Assembly (NCBI RefSeq): GCF_009746585.1
Contig: NZ_WRPO01000016.1
Coordinates: 1 to 64,000, forward strand
Source: Novosphingobium aquimarinum
Lineage (GTDB): Bacteria; Pseudomonadota; Alphaproteobacteria; Sphingomonadales; Sphingomonadaceae
DNA: 64,000 bases
Direction of reading: 5' to 3'
Shown: positions 17,368-26,572 of the stretch, one piece after another
Numbering within the stretch: the stretch's first letter is position 1
How the letters are laid out: each line of letters begins with the position of its first letter
Position numbers and translations under genes: made by a program
The notes under the pieces: generated by a model
Database searches by the model: none
The model's input: the letters and a program-made list of their open reading frames with translations, nothing else
What the model was told of the DNA's origin: nothing

Positions 17368-19050
17368 ATGGCCACCACTGCAGACCAGTTCCAGGCCCAC
17401 GCCGAGGATCATCATCACGGCGCGGACCACAAGCCGCCGTTCTTCGCGCGCTGGTTCATGTCGACGAACCACAAGGACATCGGCACGATGTACCTTATCT
17501 TCGCGATCATCGCGGGGATCGTCGGTGGTGCCTTTTCGGGCATGATGCGGGTCGAACTCGCCGAGCCCGGCATTCAGTATCTCGATACTTTCGCGCGCTG
17601 GTTCGGGGCGACCAACCCCGATTTCAACTCGACGCTGCACACCTGGAACGTGCTGATCACCGCCCACGGGCTGATCATGGTCTTCTTCATGGTCATGCCG
17701 GCGATCATCGGTGGTTTCGGCAACTGGTTCGTTCCGCTGATGATCGGCGCGCCGGACATGGCGTTCCCGCGCATGAACAACATTTCGTTCTGGCTCACGG
17801 TCGCCGGCTTCTGTTCGCTGCTGTGTTCGGCCTTCGTGCCTGGCGGCATGGGCAACGGAGCGGGAACGGGCTGGACGGTCTACGCCCCGCTTTCCACTTA
17901 TGGTTCGACCGGTCCCGCCGTCGACTTCGGCATCTTTGCGCTGCACCTTGCCGGTGCTGGCTCGATCATGGGTGCGATCAACTTCATCACGACCATCTTC
18001 AACATGCGTGCCCCCGGCATGACCATGCACAAGATGCCGCTGTTCGTATGGTCGGTGCTGGTCACCGCCTTCCTGCTGCTGCTCGCGCTGCCGGTGCTGG
18101 CCGCGGCGATCACCATGCTGTTGACCGACCGTAACTTCGGCACGACCTTCTTCGATCCGGCGGGCGGCGGCGATCCGGTGCTTTACCAGCACTTGTTCTG
18201 GTTCTTCGGGCACCCGGAAGTCTACATCATGATCCTGCCGGCCTTCGGCATCATCTCGCAGATCGTCTCGACCTTCTCGAAGAAGCCGGTGTTCGGCTAT
18301 CTCGGCATGGCCTACGCCATGGTCGCGATCGGCGTGGTCGGCTTCATCGTGTGGGCTCACCACATGTACACCACCGGTCTTTCGGTGAACACGAAGATGT
18401 ACTTCACCGCCGCCACCATGGTCATCGCGGTGCCGACGGGCGTGAAGATCTTCTCGTGGATCGCCACCATGTGGGGCGGTTCGGTCGAGTTCAAATCGCC
18501 GATGGTCTGGGCGCTGGGCTTCATCTTCCTGTTCACCGTCGGCGGCGTCACCGGCGTCGTGCTGGCGAACGGCGGCATCGACGACGTCCTTCACGATACG
18601 TACTATGTGGTCGCGCACTTCCACTACGTGCTCTCGCTGGGCGCGGTGACCGGATTGTTCGCGGGCTTCTACTACTGGTTCCCGAAGATGAGCGGCCGGA
18701 TGCACTCCGAACTGCTCGCGCACATCCACTTCTGGGTGTTCTTCGTGGGCGTGAACCTGATCTTCTTCCCGATGCACTTCCTCGGCCTGCAGGGCATGCC
18801 GCGTCGTTATCCGGATTACGCGGAGGCCTACACCCAGTGGAACCAGGTCGCGACCGATGGCTACATGATCATGGCCGCCTCGCTCGTCATCTGGTTCGCC
18901 AACATCATCTACGCTTTCACTGCCGGCAAGAAGGCTGAAGGCAACTACTGGGGCGAAGGTGCGACGACGCTCGAGTGGACGCTGACGAGCCCGCCGCCGT
19001 TCCACCAGTACGAGACGCTGCCGGTGATCGAAGCCACGCATCACCACTGA
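17368..19050 (+). CDS. coxA: Cytochrome c oxidase subunit I
   Basis: 560 residues with 12 predicted membrane helices. This is the catalytic heme-copper subunit (heme a, heme a3-CuB). The CuB/cross-linked Tyr motif is [18 protein letters not shown], the two further CuB histidines are in [10 protein letters not shown], and the heme a/a3 histidines are in [25 protein letters not shown] contains the N-terminal heme a ligand. It has the A-type (E in HPEVY) proton-channel residues. It follows coxB by 34 bp. Confidence 0.98.
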   Translation: MATTADQFQAHAEDHHHGADHKPPFFARWFMSTNHKDIGTMYLIFAIIAGIVGGAFSGMMRVELAEPGIQYLDTFARWFGATNPDFNSTLHTWNVLITAHGLIMVFFMVMPAIIGGFGNWFVPLMIGAPDMAFPRMNNISFWLTVAGFCSLLCSAFVPGGMGNGAGTGWTVYAPLSTYGSTGPAVDFGIFALHLAGAGSIMGAINFITTIFNMRAPGMTMHKMPLFVWSVLVTAFLLLLALPVLAAAITMLLTDRNFGTTFFDPAGGGDPVLYQHLFWFFGHPEVYIMILPAFGIISQIVSTFSKKPVFGYLGMAYAMVAIGVVGFIVWAHHMYTTGLSVNTKMYFTAATMVIAVPTGVKIFSWIATMWGGSVEFKSPMVWALGFIFLFTVGGVTGVVLANGGIDDVLHDTYYVVAHFHYVLSLGAVTGLFAGFYYWFPKMSGRMHSELLAHIHFWVFFVGVNLIFFPMHFLGLQGMPRRYPDYAEAYTQWNQVATDGYMIMAASLVIWFANIIYAFTAGKKAEGNYWGEGATTLEWTLTSPPPFHQYETLPVIEATHHH

Positions 19051-19154
19051 GTGCACGACCTGCCCCGCCTCCGGGCCGGTCGGGTTCGACACCGCACGCA
19101 ATTGCTGACGGGGGGCGGGCGCCAAGCTCTGCCCCTCGCATGCATGAATAATCA

Positions 19155-20129
19155 ATGGTATCCGATGTTATGACTCAAACCCTGTCTCCCGCGATGAGCC
19201 CGTCACTCGCAGCCTCCGTGTTCGAAGAACCCGCAGTCGGCCGGTCGACGATGCCCGCCGGTTGGCAGGATTTCCTCGCGCTCACCAAGCCGCGAGTCAT
19301 GACCCTTGTGGTCTTCACCGCGATCTGCGGACTGATCGCGGCGCCCGAGCGGATCCACCCGGTGCTCGCCTTTACCGCGATCCTGTGCATCACGATCGGC
19401 GCCGGCGGAGCCGCCGCGCTCAACCAGTGGTGGGAAGCCGATCTCGACGCGGGCATGAAGCGCACCGCGGGCCGACCCGTGCCGCAAGGCAGGATCGGCC
19501 GCACTGACGCACGCGATTTCGGCATGGCGCTGTCGAGCGCTTCGGTCTTCATCATGGGGTTCGCGATCGGCTGGTTCGCGGCTGCGATCCTGGCCGTCTC
19601 GATCTTCTATTACGCCGTCGTCTATACCATGTGGCTCAAGCCGCGCACGCCGCAGAACATCGTCATCGGCGGTGGTGCAGGCGCGTTTCCGCCGCTGATC
19701 GGCTGGGTCGCGGCGACCGGCAATATCACGCTGATGCCGGTGGTGCTGTTTGCCATCATCTTCTTTTGGACGCCGCCGCACTTCTGGGCCCTCGCGCTGT
19801 TTGTGAAGAGCGACTACGCCAAAGTCGGGATCCCGATGATGCCGGTGGTCGCGGGCGAGACGGCGACGCGGCGCCAGATTCTCGGCTATGCCGTACTGCT
19901 TCTGCCGCTCAGCATGGCGCCCTGGTGGATCGGCGGCACGGGCGCGGTCTACGGCATCGCTGCCGCGCTGCTGTCGCTGGCGTTTCTGGCGCTGTCCGCG
20001 CGGGTCGGCTTGCGCGAACGCACCGGGCCGGACGACACGATGAAGCCCGAAAAGCAGCTGTTCGCTTATTCGATCATCTACCTGTTCGCCCTGTTCGCTG
20101 CGCTTGTCGTTGACCGCATGGTCGCTTGA
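19155..20129 (+). CDS. ctaB: Protoheme IX farnesyltransferase (heme O synthase)
   Basis: 324 residues. A UbiA-superfamily membrane enzyme that adds a farnesyl group to protoheme, supplying heme O/A for the adjacent oxidase. The prenyl-diphosphate/Mg motif is [20 protein letters not shown], with the second cytoplasmic loop at [19 protein letters not shown]. About nine membrane helices. The start is uncertain: ATG at 19155 or in-frame ATG at 19170, and neither has a clear ribosome site. Confidence 0.95.
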   Translation: MVSDVMTQTLSPAMSPSLAASVFEEPAVGRSTMPAGWQDFLALTKPRVMTLVVFTAICGLIAAPERIHPVLAFTAILCITIGAGGAAALNQWWEADLDAGMKRTAGRPVPQGRIGRTDARDFGMALSSASVFIMGFAIGWFAAAILAVSIFYYAVVYTMWLKPRTPQNIVIGGGAGAFPPLIGWVAATGNITLMPVVLFAIIFFWTPPHFWALALFVKSDYAKVGIPMMPVVAGETATRRQILGYAVLLLPLSMAPWWIGGTGAVYGIAAALLSLAFLALSARVGLRERTGPDDTMKPEKQLFAYSIIYLFALFAALVVDRMVA

Positions 20130-20139
20130 GGACTGATTG

Positions 20140-20256
20140 ATGACCACGCCGCAGGATCCCAAACGTATCCGCCGCCAGCGCAATCTCGTGCTGGGCCTGG
20201 TTCTCGCCGGGTTCGTGGTGCTGGTCTACTTCATCTCGATCGCGAAGATGACCTGA
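20140..20256 (+). CDS. 38-residue single-helix membrane protein of the oxidase cluster (CoxF-like position)
   Basis: A short gene encodes MTTPQDPKRIRRQRNLVLGL followed by a membrane helix (VLAGFVVLVYFISIAKMT). It starts 10 nt after ctaB and ends 3 nt before ctaG, with GAGGACTG upstream as a possible ribosome site. Basic N-terminus then one helix implies N-in topology. Similar tiny single-span proteins occur between ctaB and ctaG in other alphaproteobacterial clusters (sometimes called CoxF). Placement and composition support a real gene, but its function is not established. Confidence 0.8.
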   Translation: MTTPQDPKRIRRQRNLVLGLVLAGFVVLVYFISIAKMT

Positions 20257-20259
20257 GCC

Positions 20260-20844
20260 ATGGCCGAGCGTAAGCCCCGCAGCAACGTCCGCACCGCCGC
20301 GATCCCTGCGGTGGTTGCGCTGGGCATGCTGGGAATGGGATTTGCCGCGGTGCCGCTCTATCGCATGTTCTGTCAGGTCACCGGTTTCCAGGGGACCACG
20401 CAGCGCGTCGACGAGGCGCAAGCCGCGACCGTGAAGGTCCACGACAACACCATCTCGATTCGCTTCGATGCCAACGTCGAACGCGGCATGCCGTGGGAAT
20501 TCAAGCCGCTGCAAGTGACCGATACGGTCTCGATCGGTGCGCGCGACATGGCGATCTTCTGGGCCAAGAACGATTCGGACCACGACATCACCGGCACCGC
20601 CAGTTTCAACGTCGAGCCCGCCTACGTCGGCAAGTACTTCAACAAGATCCAGTGCTTCTGCTTCACCTCGCAGACGCTGAAAGCCGGGCAGGAAATCCGC
20701 ATGCCGGTCCTCTACTACGTGGACCCCGCGATCCTCGACGACGATCTGGCGAAAGACGTCCAACAGATCACTCTGAGCTACACATTCCATCCCGATGCGG
20801 CCAGCGGAGCAAAGGCACTGGACCGTACCGGATCCGGTGTTTAA
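20260..20844 (+). CDS. ctaG: Cytochrome c oxidase assembly protein CtaG/Cox11 (CuB insertion)
   Basis: 194 residues. One N-terminal membrane helix (about 12-32) and a periplasmic immunoglobulin-like domain. The copper-binding motif CFCFTSQTLKAGQ is present, with a further Cys in LYRMFCQVTG. It delivers copper to the CuB site of CoxA. It is tightly spaced with the small upstream membrane gene. Confidence 0.95.
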   Translation: MAERKPRSNVRTAAIPAVVALGMLGMGFAAVPLYRMFCQVTGFQGTTQRVDEAQAATVKVHDNTISIRFDANVERGMPWEFKPLQVTDTVSIGARDMAIFWAKNDSDHDITGTASFNVEPAYVGKYFNKIQCFCFTSQTLKAGQEIRMPVLYYVDPAILDDDLAKDVQQITLSYTFHPDAASGAKALDRTGSGV

Positions 20845-20910
20845 GGGCAGCACGGGCAATCTTCGCGGTCCTTGAAACCGCGCATTGTTGAAAGACGGGG
20901 ACCAAGGCAG

Positions 20911-21732
20911 ATGGCCGGAACCAAGAACCACGACTACCACATTCTGCCGCCGGACATCGTTCCGCTGGCGACGACGATCGGGGCGTTCACCTTCACCACC
21001 GGCATGGTGCTGTACATGCACAATCTGCCGGGCGGTGCCTTCGTGCCCTGGCTGGGCATGGCGCTGCTGCTGGCGAGCATGTTCGCATGGTTCGCCAAGA
21101 TCGTCGGCGAAGCGCATGCGGGCGATCACACGCCGGTGGTGCAGCTGCACCAGCGCTACGGCATGATCCTGTTCATCGCTTCGGAAGTGATGTTCTTTGT
21201 CGGCTGGTTCTGGGCCTTCTTCGACTTCTCGCTGTTCCCGAGCCCGCTCGCGGAAAGCGTTGGCGGCCAGTGGCCGCCGGTGTCGACCGAGGAAGTGATC
21301 GACGCGTTCGACTTGCCGCTGCTCAACACGCTGATCCTGCTGTGCTCTGGCACGACCGTGACCTGGGCGCACCACTCGCTGATCCATGGCGATCGCGACG
21401 GCCTCAAGAAGGGTCTGTGGGCAACGATCCTGCTCGGCCTGCTGTTCACCTCGATCCAGGCGTACGAGTATTCGGTCGCGCCGTTTCCGTTTGGCGTGAA
21501 CACCTTCGGTTCCGCCTTCTACATGGCGACCGGCTTCCACGGCTTCCACGTGATCGTCGGCACGATCATGCTGATCGTGTGCCTCGTGCGGACGTACCGC
21601 GGCGACTTCACTCCGCGCCAGCACTTCGGCTTCGAAGCCGCGGCCTGGTACTGGCACTTCGTCGACGTCGTGTGGCTGTTCCTCTTCGTGGCGGTCTATG
21701 TGTGGGGTGGCTGGGGCTACCCGACGCACTGA
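20911..21732 (+). CDS. coxC: Cytochrome c oxidase subunit III
   Basis: 273 residues with seven predicted membrane helices. Family signatures are FIASEVMFFVGWFWAFF near 85-105, GFHGFHVIVGTIMLIVCLVR and the C-terminal AAWYWHFVDVVWLFLFVAVY. It stabilises subunit I and its proton uptake path. The ATG at 20911 is preceded by AAGGCAG. An in-frame ATG 13 codons earlier lacks family similarity. Confidence 0.97.
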   Translation: MAGTKNHDYHILPPDIVPLATTIGAFTFTTGMVLYMHNLPGGAFVPWLGMALLLASMFAWFAKIVGEAHAGDHTPVVQLHQRYGMILFIASEVMFFVGWFWAFFDFSLFPSPLAESVGGQWPPVSTEEVIDAFDLPLLNTLILLCSGTTVTWAHHSLIHGDRDGLKKGLWATILLGLLFTSIQAYEYSVAPFPFGVNTFGSAFYMATGFHGFHVIVGTIMLIVCLVRTYRGDFTPRQHFGFEAAAWYWHFVDVVWLFLFVAVYVWGGWGYPTH

Positions 21733-21745
21733 TGCGGCCCCGAGG

Positions 21746-22132
21746 GTGACCTCAACCGACCAAAATTCGAAAGGGCAGCCGGGGTTCGCTCGGGCTGCCC
21801 TTTTCGGTCTGTGTCCGCGCTGCGGGGCCCGCACGCTGTTCGACGGTGTCGCCAGCTTCGCGCCGCGTTGCCGGGCCTGCGGTCTGGACTTCGCTCAGTT
21901 CAACGTGGGCGATGGCCCGGCGGCGTTTCTCACCCTGATTATCGGCGCCCTGATCGCGGTCCTGGCGATCTGGCTGCAGCTGGCGGTCGAGCCCCCGTTC
22001 TGGGTCCATGTCGTACTTTGGATTCCGCTGACGACCGCGCTCGTGATCGCCGGATTGCGGGCTGGCAAGGCTGCGCTGCTGATTGCCGAATATCAGCGAG
22101 AGGCTGGCGAGGGGCGGCTGAAGGACAAGTGA
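21746..22132 (+). CDS. DUF983 family zinc-ribbon membrane protein
   Basis: 128 residues. The N-terminal zinc-ribbon-like cysteines CPRCG and CRACG (about 24-27 and 43-46) are followed by AQFNVGDGPAAF and two membrane helices (ILTLIIGALIAVLAIWL-like, VLWIPLTTALVIAGL). DUF983 proteins are regularly found between coxC and SURF1 in alphaproteobacteria, suggesting a role near oxidase assembly, but the function is unknown. The GTG start 13 nt after coxC is chosen for family length. The region coding residues 9-20 forms a terminator-like hairpin. The stop overlaps the SURF1 start (GTGA). Confidence 0.85.
   Translation: MTSTDQNSKGQPGFARAALFGLCPRCGARTLFDGVASFAPRCRACGLDFAQFNVGDGPAAFLTLIIGALIAVLAIWLQLAVEPPFWVHVVLWIPLTTALVIAGLRAGKAALLIAEYQREAGEGRLKDK
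21770..21804 (+). terminator. Terminator-like hairpin within the DUF983 5' coding region
   Basis: AAAGGGCAGCC (21770-21780) and GGCTGCCCTTT (21793-21803) are exact complements around a 12-nt loop, ending in TTTT. It starts 38 nt after the coxC stop and lies within the first codons of the DUF983 gene. It could reduce read-through from the oxidase genes into DUF983-SURF1. The U-tract is short (4), so strength is uncertain. Confidence 0.6.
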
Positions 22133-22710
22133 CACGGCGCATTCCCGTTTTGGCGACGCTGCTGGTCCTGGCCGCGGTCGCGACAATGATTGCCTTGGGC
22201 TTCTGGCAACTCGAGCGGCGGGAGCAAAAACGCGCGCTGCTCGAATCGTTTGAGGCCGCGCAAGCCAGCAATGCGCAAGTCCCGTGGCCTCGAGAGGGCG
22301 AGAGCGAAGCCGCGCTTTATCATCGCTCGCGCGTGACCTGCGCGCGCGTCGTCAGCCACAGCGGCATCGCCGGTCGCAATGCCGCGGACGAAGCCGGGGT
22401 CGCGCAAGTCGCGGACTGCGTCTTCGCCGATGGCGCGGTCGGGCGAGTGGTGCTGGGCTGGTCGCGCGAGCCGCTCGCGGCGGCGGGCGCGCGCTGGCAG
22501 GGCGGCGAAGTGCAGGGAGTGATCGCACCCGGCCCGCGCCTCGTCGCGGACCCGCCTGTGGCCGGGCTCGAGGCCAACGCCATTCCCGATCCTTCGCAGA
22601 TTCCCAACAATCACTTGTCCTACGCGGTCCAGTGGTTTCTGTTCGCCGGTGTCGCGCTGGTCATTTACGTTCTGGCCTTGCGCAAGCGGATGCGGGAGAA
22701 GGCCGGCTGA
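22129..22710 (+). CDS. SURF1 family cytochrome oxidase assembly protein (short form)
   Basis: 193 residues, shorter than the usual 230-250. N-terminal membrane helix then GFWQLERREQKRALL, the first SURF1 signature. The C-terminal signature NNHLSYAVQWFLFAGVALVI leads into the second membrane helix. SURF1 assists heme a insertion into CoxA. The shortened periplasmic middle section is normal for some sphingomonad proteins but cannot be verified here. The GTG start overlaps the DUF983 stop. Confidence 0.88.
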   Translation: MTRRIPVLATLLVLAAVATMIALGFWQLERREQKRALLESFEAAQASNAQVPWPREGESEAALYHRSRVTCARVVSHSGIAGRNAADEAGVAQVADCVFADGAVGRVVLGWSREPLAAAGARWQGGEVQGVIAPGPRLVADPPVAGLEANAIPDPSQIPNNHLSYAVQWFLFAGVALVIYVLALRKRMREKAG

Positions 22711-22728
22711 CCTGTCCGGCGCTCCCGC

Positions 22729-23412
22729 TCAGAAAGTCCGCGACATGTTGATGCCGACAACGCCCGTCTGAAAGATCGTCGTGACCCAGGCCACAGCGCG
22801 CGCCGTCGCGGGGCTGGAATCCGAGAGCATGTCGATCGCGAAATAGTGGGCGAGCCCCGCCGCCGCCTTGGTCCCGTAAATCATCCCGGTGCTCGGGTGC
22901 TTGCCGAACAGAGGGTTCACCTCCTTGCACCGATCCCGTCGCAGGCATCGCTGCGTCGTGATCGCATCGAGCGCGTTGGCCATCTGGAATGCAATCTCGA
23001 GCGCCACCAGATCGCGTGTCCAGCCCGTCTTCTCAAGGGTATGGCGATCCGGGGCCGTCTGGGGTTCCTGGTAGATGGCGGGGCCGGGACGCGCCTTTTC
23101 GTCGCCAGGCTCGGCGACGGTCCGCGCGGCCGCTATTGCGGCAGCTTCGTGTCCGTGCTCATCGACCGCGCTGATTTGCCCCGTGCCGGGACCCGGTTCG
23201 TCGCCGGCCTTTGCTTCGAGGGTAGTGGCATGCGAATTGCGAAAGCTTGCTTCTGAGGAGGCGTGCTTCGCAGGACCAGGCTTCAGCTCGAACACGATCG
23301 CTTGCATCGCGATGTCGCTCGAGAGCACGGGCGCCAACTCACGCGCCTGCAGATCGGCGGACAGGGCGAAGACTGCGCTTGCGGCGATGGCCAAGACCAC
23401 ACGATGAATCAT
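22729..23412 (-). CDS. Exported hypothetical protein with C-terminal membrane segments
   Basis: 227 residues. Signal peptide about 1-23 (VVLAIAASAVFALSADLQA). The middle (25-130) is low-complexity and charged. The C-terminal part (QMANALDAITTQRCLRRDRC, CKEVNPLFGKHPSTGMIYGT) has the look of a small family with an N-A-x-D-A-x-T-T and N-P-L-F-G pattern followed by two hydrophobic helices. I do not recognise a function. It is convergent with SURF1 (18 bp apart) and separated from thrC by a long gap. Confidence 0.65.
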   Translation of the reverse strand: MIHRVVLAIAASAVFALSADLQARELAPVLSSDIAMQAIVFELKPGPAKHASSEASFRNSHATTLEAKAGDEPGPGTGQISAVDEHGHEAAAIAAARTVAEPGDEKARPGPAIYQEPQTAPDRHTLEKTGWTRDLVALEIAFQMANALDAITTQRCLRRDRCKEVNPLFGKHPSTGMIYGTKAAAGLAHYFAIDMLSDSSPATARAVAWVTTIFQTGVVGINMSRTF

Positions 23413-23770
23413 GTTCGTGCACCCCCCGAGATCGAACTCGGCAAGAATGCTGAGGGGGGCGGCTGCCGGTAATCGTGCAAGTTACATAGGGGTGGTGCGC
23501 GAAGCTGCGTCCGAACGCGGCCTCGCTCGTTTCAAGACTCCGGAATCGCTGTGATTTCTTGCCGGCAGCGCCGCGGGCGCTCGCCCATCGCGCGATACCT
23601 CCAAAACGAATGTTTAACCTGCCCGGTGACCGGCAAAACACAGGGCGTATCCCGGTCACTACGGGGAGAATCCAGCTCCGTTACGGTCCGATTGCTCCGG
23701 TCGTCTTCCGTGCGTCGCTGCAAGCTAGCGATTGCGTGGCGCGGGCGGGATCGCTAACCGCACCCGCACG
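23413..23770. other. Divergent intergenic region upstream of thrC
   Basis: 358 bp between the hypothetical exported protein and thrC, which are transcribed away from each other. No RNA gene or known riboswitch is visible. A short stem (CCGAG-ATCGAA-CTCGG, 23427-23442) and repeats of CCCGGTGACC/ATCCCGGTCAC near 23620-23665 are the only structure. It presumably holds both promoters. Confidence 0.5.
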
Positions 23771-25174
23771 ATGGACTATCTCAGCACCAGGGGTGGCGCG
23801 AAAGCGCTCGATTTCGAAGGCGCGACGCTGGCGGGGCTCGCCAGCGACGGCGGGCTGTACGTGCCGAGCGAATGGCCTCGCTTCGCCGAAAGCGAGATCG
23901 CGGCCATGGCGGGCCTGCCTTATGCGGAAATCGCGGCGCGGGTCATGCAGCCGTTCGTGGGCGACAGCCTCTCGCCCGAACGCCTGCGCGAGCTGACCAC
24001 GCAAGCTTACGGGCGCTTTGCCCATGCGGCGGTGACCCCGCTCAAGCAGCTCGACGAAACCCAGTGGCTGCTCGAGCTGTTCCACGGGCCGACGCTCGCG
24101 TTCAAGGACGTCGCGCTGCAGCTGCTTGGCCTCCTGTTCGAGGAATTTCTCGAACGGCGCGGACAGAACCTCACCGTCGTCGGCGCGACTTCGGGCGATA
24201 CCGGGTCGGCGGCGATCGATGCGGTGGCGGGGCTCGACAAGGTCAACATCTTCATGCTGCATCCGCGCGGTCGCGTTTCCGACGTGCAGCGCCGGCAGAT
24301 GACCACGGTGCTCGCGCCCAACGTGCACAACATCGCCATCGAAGGCAGCTTCGACGATGCGCAGGCGATGGTGAAGCGGATGTTCAACGACCGCGCGATG
24401 GCCGATCGCTTCGCCATCGGCGCGGTCAACTCGATCAACTGGGCGCGGCTGATGGCGCAAGTGGTCTACTACTTCGCCGCCGCGGTGCAGCTCGGCGCGC
24501 CGCATCGCCAGGTCGCCTTCTCGGTACCGACGGGCAATTTCGGCGATGTCTTTGCCGGCTACGTCGCGGCGCAAATGGGGCTGCCGGTGGCCAAGCTGGT
24601 GGTGGCGACCAACGTCAACGATATCCTGCACCGCGCGCTGTCGAGCGGCGACTATTCGCAAGGCATCGTCACGCCCACCGCCGCGCCTTCGATGGACATC
24701 CAGGTCTCCTCGAACTTCGAGCGACTGCTGTTCGACCTCGGCGGGCGCGACGGTGCGGCGATGGCGGCGCAGATGGGCGGGTTCGAGGGCACCAAGGCGA
24801 TGCAGCTCAGCAATTCGCAGCGGGAAGGCGCGGCCCGGCTTTTCGCCAGTTCGCGCGCCGATGCCGATGATATGGCGCAAGCGATCCGCTGGGGCTGGGA
24901 GCACTGCGGCGAACTGCTCGATCCGCACACCGCTTGCGCCATTCACGCGGCCAAGACGATCGACTGCGGCGCGGGCGTCCCGATCGTCACGCTCGCGACG
25001 GCGCATCCAGCCAAGTTCCGCGATGCGGTAGAGCGCGCGACCGGCCAGCGTCCCGGCTTGCCGACTCGCGTCGGCGATCTGTTCGAGCGGGAAGAGCGCT
25101 GCACCGAGCTTCCGGGCGATTACGCCGCGATCGCGGACTACATCGCGAGCCATGCGGTGCCGCGCTCTGGCTGA
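23771..25174 (+). CDS. thrC: Threonine synthase
   Basis: 467 residues. A PLP enzyme converting O-phosphohomoserine to threonine. The N-terminus MDYLSTRGGAKALDFEGA is characteristic of the long bacterial/fungal type. The PLP lysine is in HGPTLAFKDVALQ (Lys112), with the phosphate-binding segment TSGDTGSAAIDA. The ATG at 23771 follows the family start. Its end overlaps the next gene by 23 nt. Confidence 0.96.
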   Translation: MDYLSTRGGAKALDFEGATLAGLASDGGLYVPSEWPRFAESEIAAMAGLPYAEIAARVMQPFVGDSLSPERLRELTTQAYGRFAHAAVTPLKQLDETQWLLELFHGPTLAFKDVALQLLGLLFEEFLERRGQNLTVVGATSGDTGSAAIDAVAGLDKVNIFMLHPRGRVSDVQRRQMTTVLAPNVHNIAIEGSFDDAQAMVKRMFNDRAMADRFAIGAVNSINWARLMAQVVYYFAAAVQLGAPHRQVAFSVPTGNFGDVFAGYVAAQMGLPVAKLVVATNVNDILHRALSSGDYSQGIVTPTAAPSMDIQVSSNFERLLFDLGGRDGAAMAAQMGGFEGTKAMQLSNSQREGAARLFASSRADADDMAQAIRWGWEHCGELLDPHTACAIHAAKTIDCGAGVPIVTLATAHPAKFRDAVERATGQRPGLPTRVGDLFEREERCTELPGDYAAIADYIASHAVPRSG

Positions 25175-26054
25175 ACTGGCGCCCAATCCTGTCGTCCTGG
25201 CGGGCGAGGCCTGGGACGATTACGGCCTGCTCGATTCGGGGCATGGTCGCAAGCTCGAGCGCTATGGGGCCTACCGCTTCATTCGGCCCGAACCGCAAGC
25301 GATGTGGGCGCCGCGTTTGCCGGATTGGGACGCGCACGGCGAATTCGTGCCCGGCTCGGACGAGGATGGCGGCGGCAGGTGGCAGTTCGACAAGCCCGTC
25401 CCGCGCGAAGGCTGGCCACTGGCCTGGAACGAAGTCTCGTTCACCGCGCAGTGCACCCCGTTCCGGCACCTCGGCTTTTTTCCCGACATGGCCCCGGTGT
25501 GGACCTGGATGCGCTCGATGCTCGGTGGCATCGAGGATGCTACGACGCTCAACTTGTTCGGCTACACCGGCGTCGGCACCCTGGCGCTTTCTGGCAGCGG
25601 ACCGGTGGCCCACGTCGATGCCTCCAAGAAGTCGGTGGCGCAGGCGCGCGAGAACGCGGCGCTATCCGGCTTGAGCGAGCGACCGGTGCGCTGGCTGGTC
25701 GACGATGCCGCCAAGTTCGCCGCGCGCGAAGTGCGCCGTGAGCGCCGCTACGACGGCATCATCCTCGATCCGCCCAAGTTCGGGCGCGGGCCGGGCGGCG
25801 AAACCTGGCGCCTGGAAGACAATCTTCCCGCGCTCGTCGCCGATTGCCGTCGCCTGCTCGATGCCGAGAGCCGCTTCCTGTTCCTCACGGTCTACGCGGT
25901 GCGCATGTCCTCGCTGGCGATCGGCGGACTGCTGGCCGAGCATTTCGCCGACCTTCCCGGCACGGTCGAGCACGGCGAACTGGCCGTTCGCGAGGAAGGC
26001 GAGGGCGCGCGCCTGCTGCCCACCGCGATCTTCGCCCGCTGGCGGGCCGACTGA
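25152..26054 (+). CDS. Class I SAM-dependent methyltransferase, RlmI/RlmK-like (COG1092 type)
   Basis: 300 residues. The N-terminal part has the substrate-domain fold (LDSGHGRKLERYGAYRFIRP). The SAM domain begins at LNLFGYTGVGTLALSGSG and contains HVDASKKSVAQARENA. The catalytic-loop motif is YDGIILDPPKFGRGPGGETW (N/DPPF-like, here DPPKF as in RlmI). The likely substrate is 23S rRNA cytosine, but the target base is not determined. The start lies within the end of thrC, suggesting coupling. Confidence 0.85.
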   Translation: MRCRALAELAPNPVVLAGEAWDDYGLLDSGHGRKLERYGAYRFIRPEPQAMWAPRLPDWDAHGEFVPGSDEDGGGRWQFDKPVPREGWPLAWNEVSFTAQCTPFRHLGFFPDMAPVWTWMRSMLGGIEDATTLNLFGYTGVGTLALSGSGPVAHVDASKKSVAQARENAALSGLSERPVRWLVDDAAKFAAREVRRERRYDGIILDPPKFGRGPGGETWRLEDNLPALVADCRRLLDAESRFLFLTVYAVRMSSLAIGGLLAEHFADLPGTVEHGELAVREEGEGARLLPTAIFARWRAD

Positions 26055-26200
26055 GGCGACATTGGCCCTGATGAAGGGGCGGGCGGAGCGGGCTCGTCGG
26101 CAAGGCGATGGGGCGTTTGGGCGACGCCGCCCCGCCCACTGGACTTGCTCACGTCGAAATGCCAAGGCCGCGGAATATTCTCAGCTATTTGTGAGCGCCC

Positions 26201-26572
26201 TTGCCTGACAGTCTGCTTCTCGAAGTCGCCGATTTCGACGTCGATGTCCTCACCGGGATCTATTCGGAGGAAACCGGCAAGCCGCAGCCGCTGCGAATCT
26301 CGATGGCCGCGCGCATGCGGCCGATCGAAAGCTACGCGCCCGATACGCCGCTTTCCGCCAGCAAGAACTACATGGACCTGAAGTTCGCGGCGTCAGAAGC
26401 GCTGCCGCCGGGGGTTCACTTCAAGCTGATCGAGGCCGTCGCCGATCACATCTGCGAGACCCTGTTCCTTCAGGATTCGCGGATCGAAGCGATCACGGTC
26501 AAGATCATCAAGCTCGCGATCAGCGAGAACGGCGAGAAGATCGGCATTACGCTGACGCGCGAGCGCCGCTGA
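26201..26572 (+). CDS. folB: Dihydroneopterin aldolase
   Basis: 123 residues. By family it cleaves 7,8-dihydroneopterin in folate synthesis. The start uses TTG. VDVLTGIYSEETGKPQPLRI is the FolB beginning (usually ...GIYPHE), followed by NYMDLKFAASEA and the C-terminal ITVKIIKLAISENGEKIGI. The protein lacks a clear substitute for some classic active-site residues, so sub-function (aldolase or epimerase) is open. It ends at the start of the next gene (TGATG). Confidence 0.82.
   Translation: MPDSLLLEVADFDVDVLTGIYSEETGKPQPLRISMAARMRPIESYAPDTPLSASKNYMDLKFAASEALPPGVHFKLIEAVADHICETLFLQDSRIEAITVKIIKLAISENGEKIGITLTRERR

Noticed and set aside
17173..19155. 660-codon open frame antisense to coxA
   Set aside because: Complementary-strand shadow rich in Arg/Asp/His. 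coxA motifs occupy the opposite strand.
23413..23770. Possible riboswitch or leader upstream of thrC
   Set aside because: No known riboswitch core or leader peptide with Thr/Ile codons was found; the stems seen are weak.
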